Positions 22,648-32,538 of a stretch of 64,000 nt of DNA are shown piece after piece (positions within the stretch are counted from its first letter, which is position 1; the number at the start of each line of letters is the position of its first letter). The notes beneath the pieces were generated by a model, which saw only the letters and a list, made by a program, of their open reading frames with translations, ran no database searches and had not been told where the DNA came from. Both the position numbers and the translations under genes were made by a program. This DNA is from CAYOWK01 sp964407665 (GTDB lineage: Bacteria > Pseudomonadota > Alphaproteobacteria > Caulobacterales > Hyphomonadaceae). Location of the stretch: the NCBI GenBank assembly GCA_964407665.1, contig CAYOWK010000001.1, forward strand, positions 62,001 to 126,000, in the 5' to 3' direction.

Positions 22648-24128
22648 GCAGCTCACGAGCAACACGTCGTTGGACAGCGATCATCGCCGCGGGCGCAGCC
22701 GTCATCGGCGTCAGCGCTGCTGCGGGTTACTGGCTTGGTCAATCGCGCGGATCCGGGACGGGGCCGGGAACCGGGCAGGCGGACGAGACCGTACTCTACT
22801 GGTACGACCCCATGGTCCCCGACCAGCATTTCGACAAGCCGGGCAAATCCCCGTTCATGGATATGGAACTCGTGCCACGGTACGCGAACGAGGCGCCGGA
22901 CACGGCGTCAGTGCGGATAGAACCGGGCGTTACGCAAAATCTGGGGCTGCGGCTTGCCGTCGTTGAACGAAAGCCGGTGCAGGCCCGCGTTCTCGCCTCA
23001 GGAACGCTGACGTTCAATGCGCGCGATGTGACGGTGATCGAAGCCCGGTCGCCCGGGTTCGTGGAGCAGGCCCGTCCGCTTGCGATCGGCGACATCGTAA
23101 GGGCAGGGGATGTCCTGGCCGACCTGCGCATTCCGGCATGGACCGGCGCCATCGCAGAATACCTCGCCTTGCAGCGTTCGGACGATCCAATGCTTGTCGC
23201 CGCCTCGCGCCAGCGCCTGCTCATGCTCGGCGTTCCCGAGACAGATATCCGGCGGGCGGAGCAGGCCGGCGTAGCGCCGTCCACGTTTGCGATCCGGGCG
23301 TCAATCGGGGGAGCCGTGACAGCTCTCGGCGTCAGGGATGGCATGACGATCAACCAGGGCGCGCCCATCGCTTCGATCAATGCGCTGTCTCCTGTCTGGC
23401 TTGTCGCTTCCGTTCCTCAGGCCATCGCGGGCCAGCTCAAACCCGGCGCCGGCGTTGCGGCGACATTGCCGGCTTTTCCTGGCGAGACCCTTCGCGGGAC
23501 AATCGAAAGCATCCTGCCTCAGGCCAGCATGGCGTCACGAACAATCGAGGTGCGCATCGCGCTGCCCAATCCCGGCGGACGCCTGCGTCCAGGCATGACG
23601 GCCGAGGTCGATCTGTCAGGCGGCGAAGCACGCGAAGTTCTGGTGGCGCCAGCGGAGGCGGTGATCCGGACGGGCCGCCGGTCGGTGGTCATCGTCGCGA
23701 GCAATGAGGTGGGGCGGTTCATGCCTGTCGAGGTCGAACTAGGAGGCGCATTCGGCGACGACGTCGAGATCGTCAGCGGCCTCGACGCCGGGCAGCGCGT
23801 CGTCGCGTCGGGCCAGTTCCTGATCGACTCCGAAGCCAGTCTGACGGGCGTGCTCGCACGGCTCAGGAGTGCGAGCGGCCCCCCTGCTTCATCGGGCGGG
23901 TCCTACACCTCGGTCGGCCGTGTGACGGGGGCGGATGCAACAGGCGTCACCCTCGCGCACGAACCCGTCCCGGAGCTCAACTGGCCCGGGATGACAATGA
24001 AGTTCGGCTGGGGCGCGGCGCGGCCGGTCGCCGGGATCGAGCCGGGCGACGAGGTCGATTTCCGGTTCCGGGAAGGCGGCGCTGGCTATGAGCTGGAGAC
24101 GATCACCCCAAGGGGCGCACAGCAATGA
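22644..24128 (+). CDS. cusB: Cus-type RND periplasmic adaptor with C-terminal CusF-like domain
   Basis: The protein has 494 residues. An N-terminal membrane anchor is followed by the heavy-metal binding motif (LYWYDPMVPDQHFDKPGKSP, FMDMELVPRY). Barrel-sandwich and beta-barrel adaptor domains follow (GLRLAVVERKPVQARVLASG, ASIGGAVTALGVRDGMTINQ). Residues about 425-494 form a CusF-like OB fold (GRVTGADATGVTLAHEPVPE, LNWPGMTMKF) with the metal-site Trp and two Met residues. A free CusF-like protein is also encoded at 27295. Fusion of CusF to CusB is known in some Proteobacteria; it should hand periplasmic Cu(I)/Ag(I) to CusA. Confidence 0.92.
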   Translation: MSSSRATRRWTAIIAAGAAVIGVSAAAGYWLGQSRGSGTGPGTGQADETVLYWYDPMVPDQHFDKPGKSPFMDMELVPRYANEAPDTASVRIEPGVTQNLGLRLAVVERKPVQARVLASGTLTFNARDVTVIEARSPGFVEQARPLAIGDIVRAGDVLADLRIPAWTGAIAEYLALQRSDDPMLVAASRQRLLMLGVPETDIRRAEQAGVAPSTFAIRASIGGAVTALGVRDGMTINQGAPIASINALSPVWLVASVPQAIAGQLKPGAGVAATLPAFPGETLRGTIESILPQASMASRTIEVRIALPNPGGRLRPGMTAEVDLSGGEAREVLVAPAEAVIRTGRRSVVIVASNEVGRFMPVEVELGGAFGDDVEIVSGLDAGQRVVASGQFLIDSEASLTGVLARLRSASGPPASSGGSYTSVGRVTGADATGVTLAHEPVPELNWPGMTMKFGWGAARPVAGIEPGDEVDFRFREGGAGYELETITPRGAQQ

Positions 24129-27100
24129 TCGCCTCCATCATCCGCTGGTCTATCGCGAACCGCGTTATCGTTGTGATCGCCGCCCTGTTTCTGGCGGCGG
24201 CGGGCGCGGTTGCGGTGCGGTCAACGCCTGTAGACGCCTTGCCCGACCTGTCAGATGTCCAGGTCGTGATCCGAACCAGCTATCCGGGTCAGGCGCCGCA
24301 GATTGTCGAAGACCAGGTCACCTATCCGCTCACCACCACGATGCTGTCCGTGCCGGGCGCGCGAACGGTGCGCGGATATTCCTATTATGGCGACTCTTTC
24401 GTCTACGTGATCTTCGCGGAGGGCGTCGATCTCTACTGGGCGCGGTCCCGGGTTCTGGAATATCTCACGCAGGCGCAGCGCGCCCTGCCCGCAGGCGCGC
24501 AGGCCAGCCTCGGGCCAGACGCAACGGGCGTCGGCTGGGTGTTCCAGTACGCGCTTGTGGATCGCACGGGCCAGCATGATCTCGGACAGTTGCGCAGCCT
24601 GCAGGACTGGTTCCTGAACTTCGAACTCAAGTCCGTTCCCGGCGTGTCGGAGGTCGCAAGCCTTGGCGGCATGGTGCGGCAATACCAGATCGTCCTCGAT
24701 CCGCAACGCATGGCGTCGTACGGCGTCATCCAGCAACAGGTCGCCGACGCAGTCCGGCGCGCTAACCAGGAATCCGGCGGCGCGTCGATCGAGATCGCCG
24801 AAGCCGAGCACATGGTGCGCGCGAGCGGCTATCTGAAAACCCCTGAAGATTTCAGCGCGATTCCGCTGAGACTGGCCGAAGGAGCCGTCCCGGTCACGCT
24901 GGGCGATGTCGCCTGGATCGAGGTCGGTCCGCAGGCGCGCCGCGGGATCGCCGAGCTGAACGGCGAGGGCGAAGTCGCGGGCGGCGTGGTGGTGATGCGC
25001 GCGGGCGCCAATGCGCGCGATGTCATCGCGGAGGTGAAGCGCCGGATCGACATCCTGAAGCTGCGGCTGCCTCCGGGCGTCGAGATCGTGACGACCTATG
25101 ACCGGTCGCAGCTGATCGACCGCGCCGTCGAGAATCTCTCCCACAAGCTGATCGAGGAATTCATCGTCGTCGCGCTGGTCTGCGCGCTGTTTTTGTTTCA
25201 CCTGCGCTCGGCGCTTGTTGCGATCATAACGCTGCCGCTCGGCATTGCCGCAGCCTTTCTGGTGATGCGGGTCCAGGGCGTCGAAGCCAACATCATGTCC
25301 CTGGGCGGCATCGCCATCGCCGTCGGCGCCATGGTCGATGCCGCCATCGTTATGGTCGAGAACGCGCACAAGAAGCTGGAGCGCTGGCGCGAGAGGCATG
25401 ACGGCGCACCGCCCCGCGGCGCCGACCACTGGCGGTTGATCGGCGAGGCGTCGGTCGAGGTTGGCCCGGCGCTTTTCTTCAGTCTCCTGATCATCACGCT
25501 GTCCTTCCTGCCGGTATTCGCGCTCCAGGCGCAGGAAGGCCGGCTGTTCGCCCCGCTCGCCTTCACCAAGACCTACGCCATGGCGGCGGCGGCGGCGCTC
25601 TCGATCACGCTGACCCCGGTGCTGATGGGCTACTGGATTCGCGGGCGCATTCCGCATGAGCGGTCAAATCCGATCAATCGCGTGCTGGCGGCGATCTATC
25701 GCCCCGGCATCGATTTCGCGCTGCGGCGTCCGGGGGCGATCATCGCGGCGGCATGTGTCGTGCTGGCCTCGACGGCCTGGCCGATCACGCGCCTCGGCGC
25801 CGAGTTCATGCCGCAGATGGACGAGGGCGATCTGCTCTACATGCCGACGGCGCTGCCGGGGCTCTCCGCATCTGAAGCCTCCGAATTGCTGCAGCAGACC
25901 AACAGGATGATTCGGACTGTGCCCGAGGTCGAGACGGTGTTCGGCAAGGCGGGCAGGGCGGAGACGGCGACGGATCCTGCGCCGCTTGAGATGTTCGAGA
26001 CGACGGTCAAGCTCAAACCGCGCGAAGCCTGGCGCTCCGGCATGACGCCCGACAGGCTCGTCGCCGAGCTGGATGCGGCGGTTCGCGTGCCAGGGCTCAC
26101 CAATGTCTGGGTGCCCCCGATCCGCAACCGCATCGACATGCTGGCGACCGGCGTCAAAAGCCCGATCGGCGTCAGGGTCAGCGGGCCCGGCCTTGGATCG
26201 ATACAGACGGCGGCTGAGCGCATCGAGGAGATCGCGAGCGGCGTTCCGGGGGTGTCGTCAGCCGCGGCCGAGCGGCAGGCCAGCGGCCGCTATCTCGACA
26301 TCCACATTGATCGCAATGCGGCCGCGCGATATGGCCTCAATATCGCCGACGTGCAGGACGTCGTCTCCGGCGCTATCGGCGGCGAACAAATCGGCGAACT
26401 CATCGACGGCCGCGCGCGTTATCCGATCAGCCTGCGCTACCCGCGCGAACTGCGCGACAGCCCGGAACGCATTGCGGCTCTTCCCATTGTCACGGAGGGC
26501 GGCCTGCTCTTGACGCTGGGCGAGGTCGCCGATGTCGCCGTTGCTGACGGTCCGGCCATGATCCGGAGCGAGAACGGGCAGCTGGCGGCGTTCGTCTATC
26601 TCGATGTGCGCGGGCGGGATCTCGCATCTGTCGTCGCGGACGTTCAGCGCGCGCTGGCGAACGAGACATTCGCCGCGGGCGTCACGATCTCCTATGCGGG
26701 GCAGTTCGAGTACCTCGCGCGCGCGTCCGAGCGGCTGGCGCTGGTCGGCCCGGTGACAGTGGCCATTATCTTCCTGCTGCTTTTTCTGGCGTTCCGGAAG
26801 GTCGACGAGGCATTGCTTGTTCTGGCCAGCGTGCCGTTCGCGCTCACGGGCGGTGTCTGGCTGGTCTATGCGCTGGGCTATGAGTTCTCCGTCGCCGTAG
26901 CGGTCGGGTTCCTCGCGCTGGCGGGTCTGTCCGCCGAGTTCGGCGTCGTCATGCTGGTCTACCTGCGCAACGCCCTGCAGGAACGCGCCGACCAGAACGA
27001 GCCCCTCACGCCGGCAATCATCGCGGAAGCCGTGCGGGAAGGCGCGCTGTTGCGCCTGCGTCCCAAGGCCATGACGGTTGCCGTGGTTCTGGCCGGGCTC

Positions 27101-27298
27101 CTTCCCATCCTGTTCACGGGCGGAACAGGCGGCGAGGTAATGCGCAGGATTGCCGCGCCCCTGGTTGGCGGAATGATCAGCGCGCCATTCCTGTCTCTTC
27201 TTGTCATTCCCGCGGCGTACCTGATGATCCGGCGCCGCGGCCGGGCGCAGTCAGCGCCTGTTGAGACTCGGATCGTTCACGCAGGAGATGCATCATGA
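24125..27298 (+). CDS. cusA: Copper/silver RND efflux pump CusA
   Basis: A 1057-residue heavy-metal RND permease with the standard 12-helix topology. Recognisable elements are the N-terminal helix (IIRWSIANRVIVVIAALFL), the DALPDLSDVQVVI segment, and the porter-domain Met-bearing region (FMPQMDEGDLLYMPTALPGL). TM4 carries the charged proton-relay motif (GGIAIAVGAMVDAAIVMVEN), and the tail is GGMISAPFLSLLVIPAAYLM. The four-base overlap with cusB and with the next gene indicates one operon. The Met-rich porter sequence favours Cu/Ag over divalent ions; the CzcA at 43425 is the divalent counterpart. Confidence 0.93.
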   Translation: MIASIIRWSIANRVIVVIAALFLAAAGAVAVRSTPVDALPDLSDVQVVIRTSYPGQAPQIVEDQVTYPLTTTMLSVPGARTVRGYSYYGDSFVYVIFAEGVDLYWARSRVLEYLTQAQRALPAGAQASLGPDATGVGWVFQYALVDRTGQHDLGQLRSLQDWFLNFELKSVPGVSEVASLGGMVRQYQIVLDPQRMASYGVIQQQVADAVRRANQESGGASIEIAEAEHMVRASGYLKTPEDFSAIPLRLAEGAVPVTLGDVAWIEVGPQARRGIAELNGEGEVAGGVVVMRAGANARDVIAEVKRRIDILKLRLPPGVEIVTTYDRSQLIDRAVENLSHKLIEEFIVVALVCALFLFHLRSALVAIITLPLGIAAAFLVMRVQGVEANIMSLGGIAIAVGAMVDAAIVMVENAHKKLERWRERHDGAPPRGADHWRLIGEASVEVGPALFFSLLIITLSFLPVFALQAQEGRLFAPLAFTKTYAMAAAAALSITLTPVLMGYWIRGRIPHERSNPINRVLAAIYRPGIDFALRRPGAIIAAACVVLASTAWPITRLGAEFMPQMDEGDLLYMPTALPGLSASEASELLQQTNRMIRTVPEVETVFGKAGRAETATDPAPLEMFETTVKLKPREAWRSGMTPDRLVAELDAAVRVPGLTNVWVPPIRNRIDMLATGVKSPIGVRVSGPGLGSIQTAAERIEEIASGVPGVSSAAAERQASGRYLDIHIDRNAAARYGLNIADVQDVVSGAIGGEQIGELIDGRARYPISLRYPRELRDSPERIAALPIVTEGGLLLTLGEVADVAVADGPAMIRSENGQLAAFVYLDVRGRDLASVVADVQRALANETFAAGVTISYAGQFEYLARASERLALVGPVTVAIIFLLLFLAFRKVDEALLVLASVPFALTGGVWLVYALGYEFSVAVAVGFLALAGLSAEFGVVMLVYLRNALQERADQNEPLTPAIIAEAVREGALLRLRPKAMTVAVVLAGLLPILFTGGTGGEVMRRIAAPLVGGMISAPFLSLLVIPAAYLMIRRRGRAQSAPVETRIVHAGDAS

Positions 27299-27687
27299 AA
27301 ATTAAGACGTCCGCAGCGGGCCTTCTGGGCGCCGCAGCGCTTGGCCTTGCCGCGTGTTCGCCAGATCCAGCAGCTCCCGCCGAACCAGGGGCGCCTGCGG
27401 CTTCAGCGCCAGCCGCAGACAACCCGATGGCGGACATGCCCATGAATACACCCGCGGCGGCGGGACCGATCATGGGCGCTGGCAAGGTGACTGCGATCGA
27501 CGCCGCGGCAGGAACAGTGACGCTCGATCATGACCCGATCGCGGCGCTCAACTGGCCCAGCATGTCGATGGCGTTCACGGCGTCCGACCCTGCGCTTCTT
27601 GCAGGAATCGCCGTTGGCGACACGGTATCGTTCGAGATCAAGAGCCAGGCTGAATCGACGGTGGTCACGCAGATCCACAAGCAATAG
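27295..27687 (+). CDS. cusF: CusF-like periplasmic copper-binding lipoprotein
   Basis: A 130-residue protein with a lipoprotein signal (LGLAAC, Cys19). A Pro/Ala-rich linker includes a Met-rich stretch (NPMADMPMN). The CusF OB fold (GAGKVTAIDAAAGTVTLDHD, ALNWPSMSMAF) has the conserved His, Trp and two Met ligands. The start overlaps the cusA stop (ATGA). It would deliver Cu(I)/Ag(I) to CusB/CusA. Confidence 0.9.
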   Translation: MKIKTSAAGLLGAAALGLAACSPDPAAPAEPGAPAASAPAADNPMADMPMNTPAAAGPIMGAGKVTAIDAAAGTVTLDHDPIAALNWPSMSMAFTASDPALLAGIAVGDTVSFEIKSQAESTVVTQIHKQ

Positions 27688-27909
27688 CAGCGGCGCGAGC
27701 ATTCAGAAGATCCGAGGCCCATCCCCCAACCCTGGGCCGAGGAAGGGGCGGACGCCGGGAAACGGCGCCCGCCACCTATCCTGGAAGCGGGACGGTTCGG
27801 CGTGCGGCAACTCCAGCGGTTGGAATGAGGGATCAAGGCAGTGGACGCGTATGTGCAGTACGGACTCAGCTGCATCTCGCCGTCGAACCTATCCATGGAA
27901 CAAAGATTC

Positions 27910-29721
27910 ATGCCGGACAATCGCACGCCCCTCCTTGATCGGCGGCATTTTCTCAGGACGACGGGTCTGGCGGGCGTGGCCGTGGTCGTCGGTCCTGTCG
28001 CTTGGGCGCAACATGCTTCGGCCGCGGCAAGGGAGCCTCAAACCTTGTCCGGCCCGGACATCTATCTGACGATCGGCCACAGCCAGGTCACGATAGATGG
28101 CAGGACGGGGCACGCCATCACCATCAACGGCTCCGTTCCCGGGCCGATAATCCGTCTCAGGGAAGGTCAGACAGTCCGACTGCATGTCACGAACACGCTC
28201 GAAGAAGACACGTCGATCCACTGGCACGGGCTTCTGGTCCCGTTCGAAATGGATGGCGTGCCTGGCGTGAGCTTCCCCGGGATCCGCGCCGGTGAAACTT
28301 TCACATACGAATTCCCCGTGAAGCAGTCAGGCACCTACTGGTTCCACAGCCACTCTGGCCTGCAGGAGCAGGAGGGACACTACGCGGCGATGATCATCGA
28401 TCCCGCAGGTCCCGATCCGGTGGCATACGATCGCGAGCATGTCATTGTTTTGTCGGACTACAGTTTCATCCATCCACACCGCCTGTTCCAGAAGCTCAAG
28501 CAGGAAGCGGGCGTGTTCAATTTTCAGAAGCAGACCATCGCGGGACTTCTGGCTGGCAAGGACCAGTCGCTGGCAGAGCGCATGGAGTGGGCCCGCGAGC
28601 TCATGGATCCGACCGACATCTCGGACATTACGGGGGCGGTCTATTCCTTCCTCGTCAACGGTCGCGGACCTGCCGACAACTGGACGGGTCTCTTCACACC
28701 GGGCGAGCGCGTCCGTCTGCGCTTCATCAACGCTGCGGCGCAGACCATTTTCAATGTGCGCATTCCTGGCCTGAAGCTCAGTGTCGTGGCAACCGACGGG
28801 CAGAATGTGCGTCCAGTGACGGTTGACGAGTTCCAGATTGGCAACGCGGAAACGTACGACGTCATCGTCACGCCGACCGAAGATCGCGCGTTCACGCTGG
28901 TTGCTGAGGCCGTTGATCGTTCGGGGATGGCGCGCGCAACGCTTGCGCCGCGCCTTGGCATGACAGCGGAAGTCCCGCCCCTGCGAGAGCGTCCTCTCGG
29001 GACGATGAAAGATATGGGCATGGCGCACGACATGAGCGGCATGAGCGGGGCGGAACATGCCGGCCATTCTGGTATGGCTGCGATGGCTGTGCCCGGCATG
29101 GCCGCGCCACGCGTACGTGGGTCCGATGTCATGGGTGACATGGCTGGGATGGAAGGCATGGACATGTCCATGCGGAACTGGATGAACGCCCCGCAGGTCG
29201 AACTTGGGCCGGGTGTGCAGTCAATTGCCCCCATGCCGATGGATCGCACGGGAGAAACCGGGCAGGGCCTTGAGAGCGTTGGCCATCGTGTTCTTGTCTA
29301 TAAGGACCTTATCGCGCTTGAACCGAACGCCGACACGCGCGCGCCATCGCGCGAACTGGAGATCCGCCTCACCGGCAACATGGAGCGATTCATGTGGGGC
29401 TTCGATGGCAAGAGATACTCTGACAAGCCGGCGCCCTACGCCTTCCGCAAGAACGAACGGGTCCGTGTCAGTCTCGTCAATGACACGATGATGGCGCATC
29501 CCATTCACCTGCATGGACATTTCTTCGAGCTGGCGCAGAGAGCCCCGCTTGGCCACATGCCGCGCAAGCACACGGTGATCGTCGCTCCGGGCGGGATTGT
29601 GAAGTTCGACTTCACGGCCGAGCCCGGCGACTGGGCGTTCCATTGCCACATGCTTTACCACATGCATGCCGGGATGTTTCAGGTCTTCACTGTACGCCCG
29701 CTCGATGGAGCTGCCGCATGA
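27910..29721 (+). CDS. copA: Copper-resistance multicopper oxidase PcoA/CopA
   Basis: About 603 residues from MPDNRTPLLDRRHFLRT. It has a Tat signal (RRHFLRTTGLAGVAVVVGP). Copper motifs are HWHG (IHWHGLLVPFEMDGVPG), HSH (TYWFHSHSGLQEQEGHY), HPIHLHGHFFEL and HCHMLYHMHAGM, giving all four type 1/2/3 copper sites. A Met/His-rich insert lies at about residues 355-425 (MKDMGMAHDMSGMSG, MAGMEGMDMSM). Upstream in-frame starts at 27841 and 27895 exist; 27910 leaves a compact Tat signal. It oxidises periplasmic Cu(I). It overlaps copB by four bases. Confidence 0.92.
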   Translation: MPDNRTPLLDRRHFLRTTGLAGVAVVVGPVAWAQHASAAAREPQTLSGPDIYLTIGHSQVTIDGRTGHAITINGSVPGPIIRLREGQTVRLHVTNTLEEDTSIHWHGLLVPFEMDGVPGVSFPGIRAGETFTYEFPVKQSGTYWFHSHSGLQEQEGHYAAMIIDPAGPDPVAYDREHVIVLSDYSFIHPHRLFQKLKQEAGVFNFQKQTIAGLLAGKDQSLAERMEWARELMDPTDISDITGAVYSFLVNGRGPADNWTGLFTPGERVRLRFINAAAQTIFNVRIPGLKLSVVATDGQNVRPVTVDEFQIGNAETYDVIVTPTEDRAFTLVAEAVDRSGMARATLAPRLGMTAEVPPLRERPLGTMKDMGMAHDMSGMSGAEHAGHSGMAAMAVPGMAAPRVRGSDVMGDMAGMEGMDMSMRNWMNAPQVELGPGVQSIAPMPMDRTGETGQGLESVGHRVLVYKDLIALEPNADTRAPSRELEIRLTGNMERFMWGFDGKRYSDKPAPYAFRKNERVRVSLVNDTMMAHPIHLHGHFFELAQRAPLGHMPRKHTVIVAPGGIVKFDFTAEPGDWAFHCHMLYHMHAGMFQVFTVRPLDGAAA

Positions 29722-30716
29722 ACCGGTATCTTCTTCTTGCCGCTCTATCCCTTGGCACAACAGCTCCGGCGCTCGCACAGCACGAAGGCCATGGGACGCC
29801 ACAGACGCCGGCTCCCCAAGCGCCCGCGCCTCAAACGCCTACGCCAAAGACCCCAGTGCCGCAACCGGCAGCGCCTGCTGAACCGCACGCACAGCACGAT
29901 CACGGCGACAAATCCGCCGCTGATGTGCCGAGCCAGCATGCCGGCCACGAGATGGCTGAGGAGTTCGTTGATCCGCCGGAGGCTGGCAATGATGTACCGC
30001 CCGACGCACCTGCTGAATTTGTTGCCGATCGCTTCTTTGGAGTGGACGACATGAATCGGGCGCGCGGCATCCTGCGCGACGAGCATGGCGGTGCTGTCAC
30101 GTACAAGATCATGGGCGACATGATCGAGTATCGCAGCCAGGACGGCGAGGATGGCTATGCCTGGAATGGCGAGGCATGGTTCGGCGGCGACATCGATCGC
30201 TTTGTCATCAAGACCGAAGGCGAAGGTGGCGAGGATATCGAGAGCGCAGAAATCCAGGCGCTCTACTCGCGCGCCTGGGATCACGTCACTGACCTTCAGA
30301 TTGGCATCCGACAGGACATCGAACCCAATCCTTCGCGTACCTACCTTGCGCTCGGCTTCGAGACGGTCCTGCCTTACTGGTTCGAGGTTGAGGGAGCGGT
30401 GTTCGTCGGCGAACGCGGCCAGGTGCTGGGACGCCTCGATGGCAACTACGATTTCCAGCTAACGCAGCGACTCGTCCTCCAGCCGCGCGCCGAGGTGAAT
30501 TTCGCCGCCAGGGATGATGCAGCTATCGGTCTTGGCTCCGGGCTTTCCGACGCGGAAGTGGGTCTGCGTCTCCGCTATGAGTTTCAGCGCGAGTTCGCCC
30601 CCTACATCGGCGTCTCGTGGGAACGAAAGTTTGGCGACACTGCCGGCTACGCCCGGGCGAGCGGCGACCGTGCCGAATCGACAAGTTTCGTCGTCGGCCT
30701 GAGAGCTTGGTACTGA
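29718..30716 (+). CDS. copB: Outer-membrane copper-resistance protein CopB/PcoB
   Basis: A 332-residue protein from ATG 29718, overlapping the copA stop (ATGA). The signal peptide (MNRYLLLAALSLGTTAPALA) precedes a Pro/His-rich N-terminal linker (PQAPAPQTPTPKTPVPQPAA, HAQHDHGDK). The CopB beta-barrel domain follows (ADRFFGVDDMNRAR, WFGGDIDRFVIKTEGE, GIRQDIEPNPSRTYLALGFE) and ends in an aromatic residue (VVGLRAWY). Confidence 0.92.
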   Translation: MNRYLLLAALSLGTTAPALAQHEGHGTPQTPAPQAPAPQTPTPKTPVPQPAAPAEPHAQHDHGDKSAADVPSQHAGHEMAEEFVDPPEAGNDVPPDAPAEFVADRFFGVDDMNRARGILRDEHGGAVTYKIMGDMIEYRSQDGEDGYAWNGEAWFGGDIDRFVIKTEGEGGEDIESAEIQALYSRAWDHVTDLQIGIRQDIEPNPSRTYLALGFETVLPYWFEVEGAVFVGERGQVLGRLDGNYDFQLTQRLVLQPRAEVNFAARDDAAIGLGSGLSDAEVGLRLRYEFQREFAPYIGVSWERKFGDTAGYARASGDRAESTSFVVGLRAWY

Positions 30717-30948
30717 TCGCGTTTCCTGCGAGAAGGCGCTGCCGGGCCAATCCCGTCCTGACGTTAGCGCTCCTACGCTCGGCCTCTTGCAGGACTGCGT
30801 TGGCGCAAAGCGCGAGGCAAAAAAGACTTATCGTGAGCAAGCTAGCCTTCCAGTGGTCGAGGCTGGCTGAGGGGTTCGGCAAACCAGTGCGTATAGCTTC
30901 TGGGGGCGCAACACTTGTTTGCGTCGAAGGCGGACCGGAGCGGGCAAA

Positions 30949-31956
30949 TTGGCTGACATCGCTGATATCGTGAGATGCCCGTCATCGCACGGGGCTCTGA
31001 CGTTGGACCGCAATGCTGGCAAGTTCGTCGCGCAAAATGGCACGGCGTACTCGTTCGGCGATGATATCGGTTGTTTCCTCGCCCCCGTGGAAGCCAACGA
31101 CGGCAATCGCAGCACGCGGGCCTTCTACGACGAGGGCGGATGGGCAATGGACGCCGACGGTCTCTATGAAGATACCAAGAGGTTTGTCGATACGCGGCCG
31201 TCTTCTCTCCGCTTTACACGCGCCTGCATGCGTCGCCTGCAAAAGTACTTCAACAAGGGTGGCCAGTACTTGCTGGATGCGGGAAGCGGCCCGATCGCCC
31301 ACAAGGAACTGCTGGGGTACGGAGACAAGTTCGACAAGCGTGTTTGCCTCGATCTTTCGGTCCCCGCATTGCGCGAAGCGCGGCGCAAACTCGGCGACCG
31401 GGGCATTTACCTTCAAGGCGATCTCACGAACCTGCCGATCCAGCCCAACGTGATGGACGCCGTGATGAGCTATCACGTGATCTATCAACTGCCACCCGAG
31501 CTACAGGCCGCAGCGTTTCGCGAGCTTTGGCGTGTTCTGAAGCCGGGCGGTGTTGCCGTGATCGTTTACTGGTGGGGGGCGCCCAAGCTTGCCTGGCGAG
31601 TTGAGCGAGTCGCGAACGTCTTGCTCGGCAAAGCAAGGCACGCAGCTGATCAGGTGTCGGGTTCAGATCCGGGCGAAGTCCCCGACCACAATCCGCTCCC
31701 CTATGAATGGTTCACATCGCAGGATTGGCCGTTTCCGTACAAACTCGACACGTACCGGATTGTCCCCAACTCGTTCCTCAAATCCTCGATACCCGACGAT
31801 TGGCGAGGAGCGGCATTCTTGGGGCTGCTGATGACGTTTCAAAGGCTCGCTCCTGGGTACTGTGGCAAGCATGGTCTGATGCCAGCCATCGTCGTCCGGA
31901 AGAGTCACCCTTCAGAGCCCTCGCGCCATACTGAGGCAGCTGCGCGTCATCGCTAG
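30949..31956 (+). CDS. SAM-dependent methyltransferase with Trm112-like N-terminus
   Basis: About 335 residues from TTG 30949, chosen because GGAG lies eight bases upstream; an in-frame TTG at 30919 has no such site. The N-terminus resembles a Trm112/COG2835 zinc-ribbon-like segment (DIVRCPSSHGALTLDRNAGK) but only one Cys is visible there, so it may not bind zinc. The Rossmann methyltransferase core has LLDAGSGPIAHKEL, CLDLSVPALREARRKLG, GDLTNLPIQPNVMDAVMSYH and LWRVLKPGGVAVIVYW. The substrate is unknown. It sits alone between copB and an NTF2-like gene. Confidence 0.75.
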   Translation: MADIADIVRCPSSHGALTLDRNAGKFVAQNGTAYSFGDDIGCFLAPVEANDGNRSTRAFYDEGGWAMDADGLYEDTKRFVDTRPSSLRFTRACMRRLQKYFNKGGQYLLDAGSGPIAHKELLGYGDKFDKRVCLDLSVPALREARRKLGDRGIYLQGDLTNLPIQPNVMDAVMSYHVIYQLPPELQAAAFRELWRVLKPGGVAVIVYWWGAPKLAWRVERVANVLLGKARHAADQVSGSDPGEVPDHNPLPYEWFTSQDWPFPYKLDTYRIVPNSFLKSSIPDDWRGAAFLGLLMTFQRLAPGYCGKHGLMPAIVVRKSHPSEPSRHTEAAARHR

Positions 31957-32042
31957 CGTTCGTCAATCAGACTGCCACCAGCTCACAGCTGGCGATGTGG
32001 CAGTCCCATCAAGCCCACACTGGAACGAGATTGGAGAAAGTA

Positions 32043-32531
32043 ATGACACGCCAAGAGATCCGGTTGCTGGTGATAGCTTCACTTTTCACGACAGCACCCG
32101 CTGCGGCCGTCGCGCAGGACAGTCATGCGCACGTGGCGGTCGCTATGTCGTTGGAAGCGCAGGAAGCCGCGAAGGTGGTCGATGCTTTCCACGCTGCGCT
32201 CGTCAATAGCGATGGCGCTGCCGCCGCAGCACTGCTGGCCGTGGACGTGCTGATCTTCGAGAGCGGCCATGCGGAGCGATCAAGAGCCGAGTATGCTTCG
32301 CATCATGCGGGGGCTGACGCCGCCTACGCTGCGGCTGTTCCGTCAAGACTCATGCGGCGCAACGGCTTTGTCGATGGCGATACCGCCTGGATCGTCAGCG
32401 AAAGCCGGGCGACCGGAAATTACAAAGACAAGCCCGTTGATCGCGTGACGACTGAAACAATGATCCTGCGCAAGACCGCCGAAGGCTGGCGCATCGCACA
32501 TATTCATTGGTCGTCGCGCGCTGCAACGTAA
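32043..32531 (+). CDS. Secreted NTF2-like (DUF4440/SnoaL-type) protein
   Basis: A 162-residue protein from ATG 32043 (GGAGAAAGTA just upstream). It has a signal peptide (LLVIASLFTTAPAAAVAQ). The NTF2-like fold is indicated by EAAKVVDAFHAALVNSDGAA, DVLIFESGHAERSRAEYASH and a C-terminal strand pair (TTETMILRKTAEGWRIAHIH). Proteins of this type recur near copper-resistance genes in Alphaproteobacteria; function unknown. It is convergent with the CnrH-like sigma gene, with seven bases between their stops. Confidence 0.78.
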   Translation: MTRQEIRLLVIASLFTTAPAAAVAQDSHAHVAVAMSLEAQEAAKVVDAFHAALVNSDGAAAAALLAVDVLIFESGHAERSRAEYASHHAGADAAYAAAVPSRLMRRNGFVDGDTAWIVSESRATGNYKDKPVDRVTTETMILRKTAEGWRIAHIHWSSRAAT

Positions 32532-32538
32532 TTGCCGG

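Noticed and set aside
24251..25657. 468-codon minus-strand frame opposite cusA
   Set aside because: Antisense shadow; the plus-strand frame has all RND motifs.
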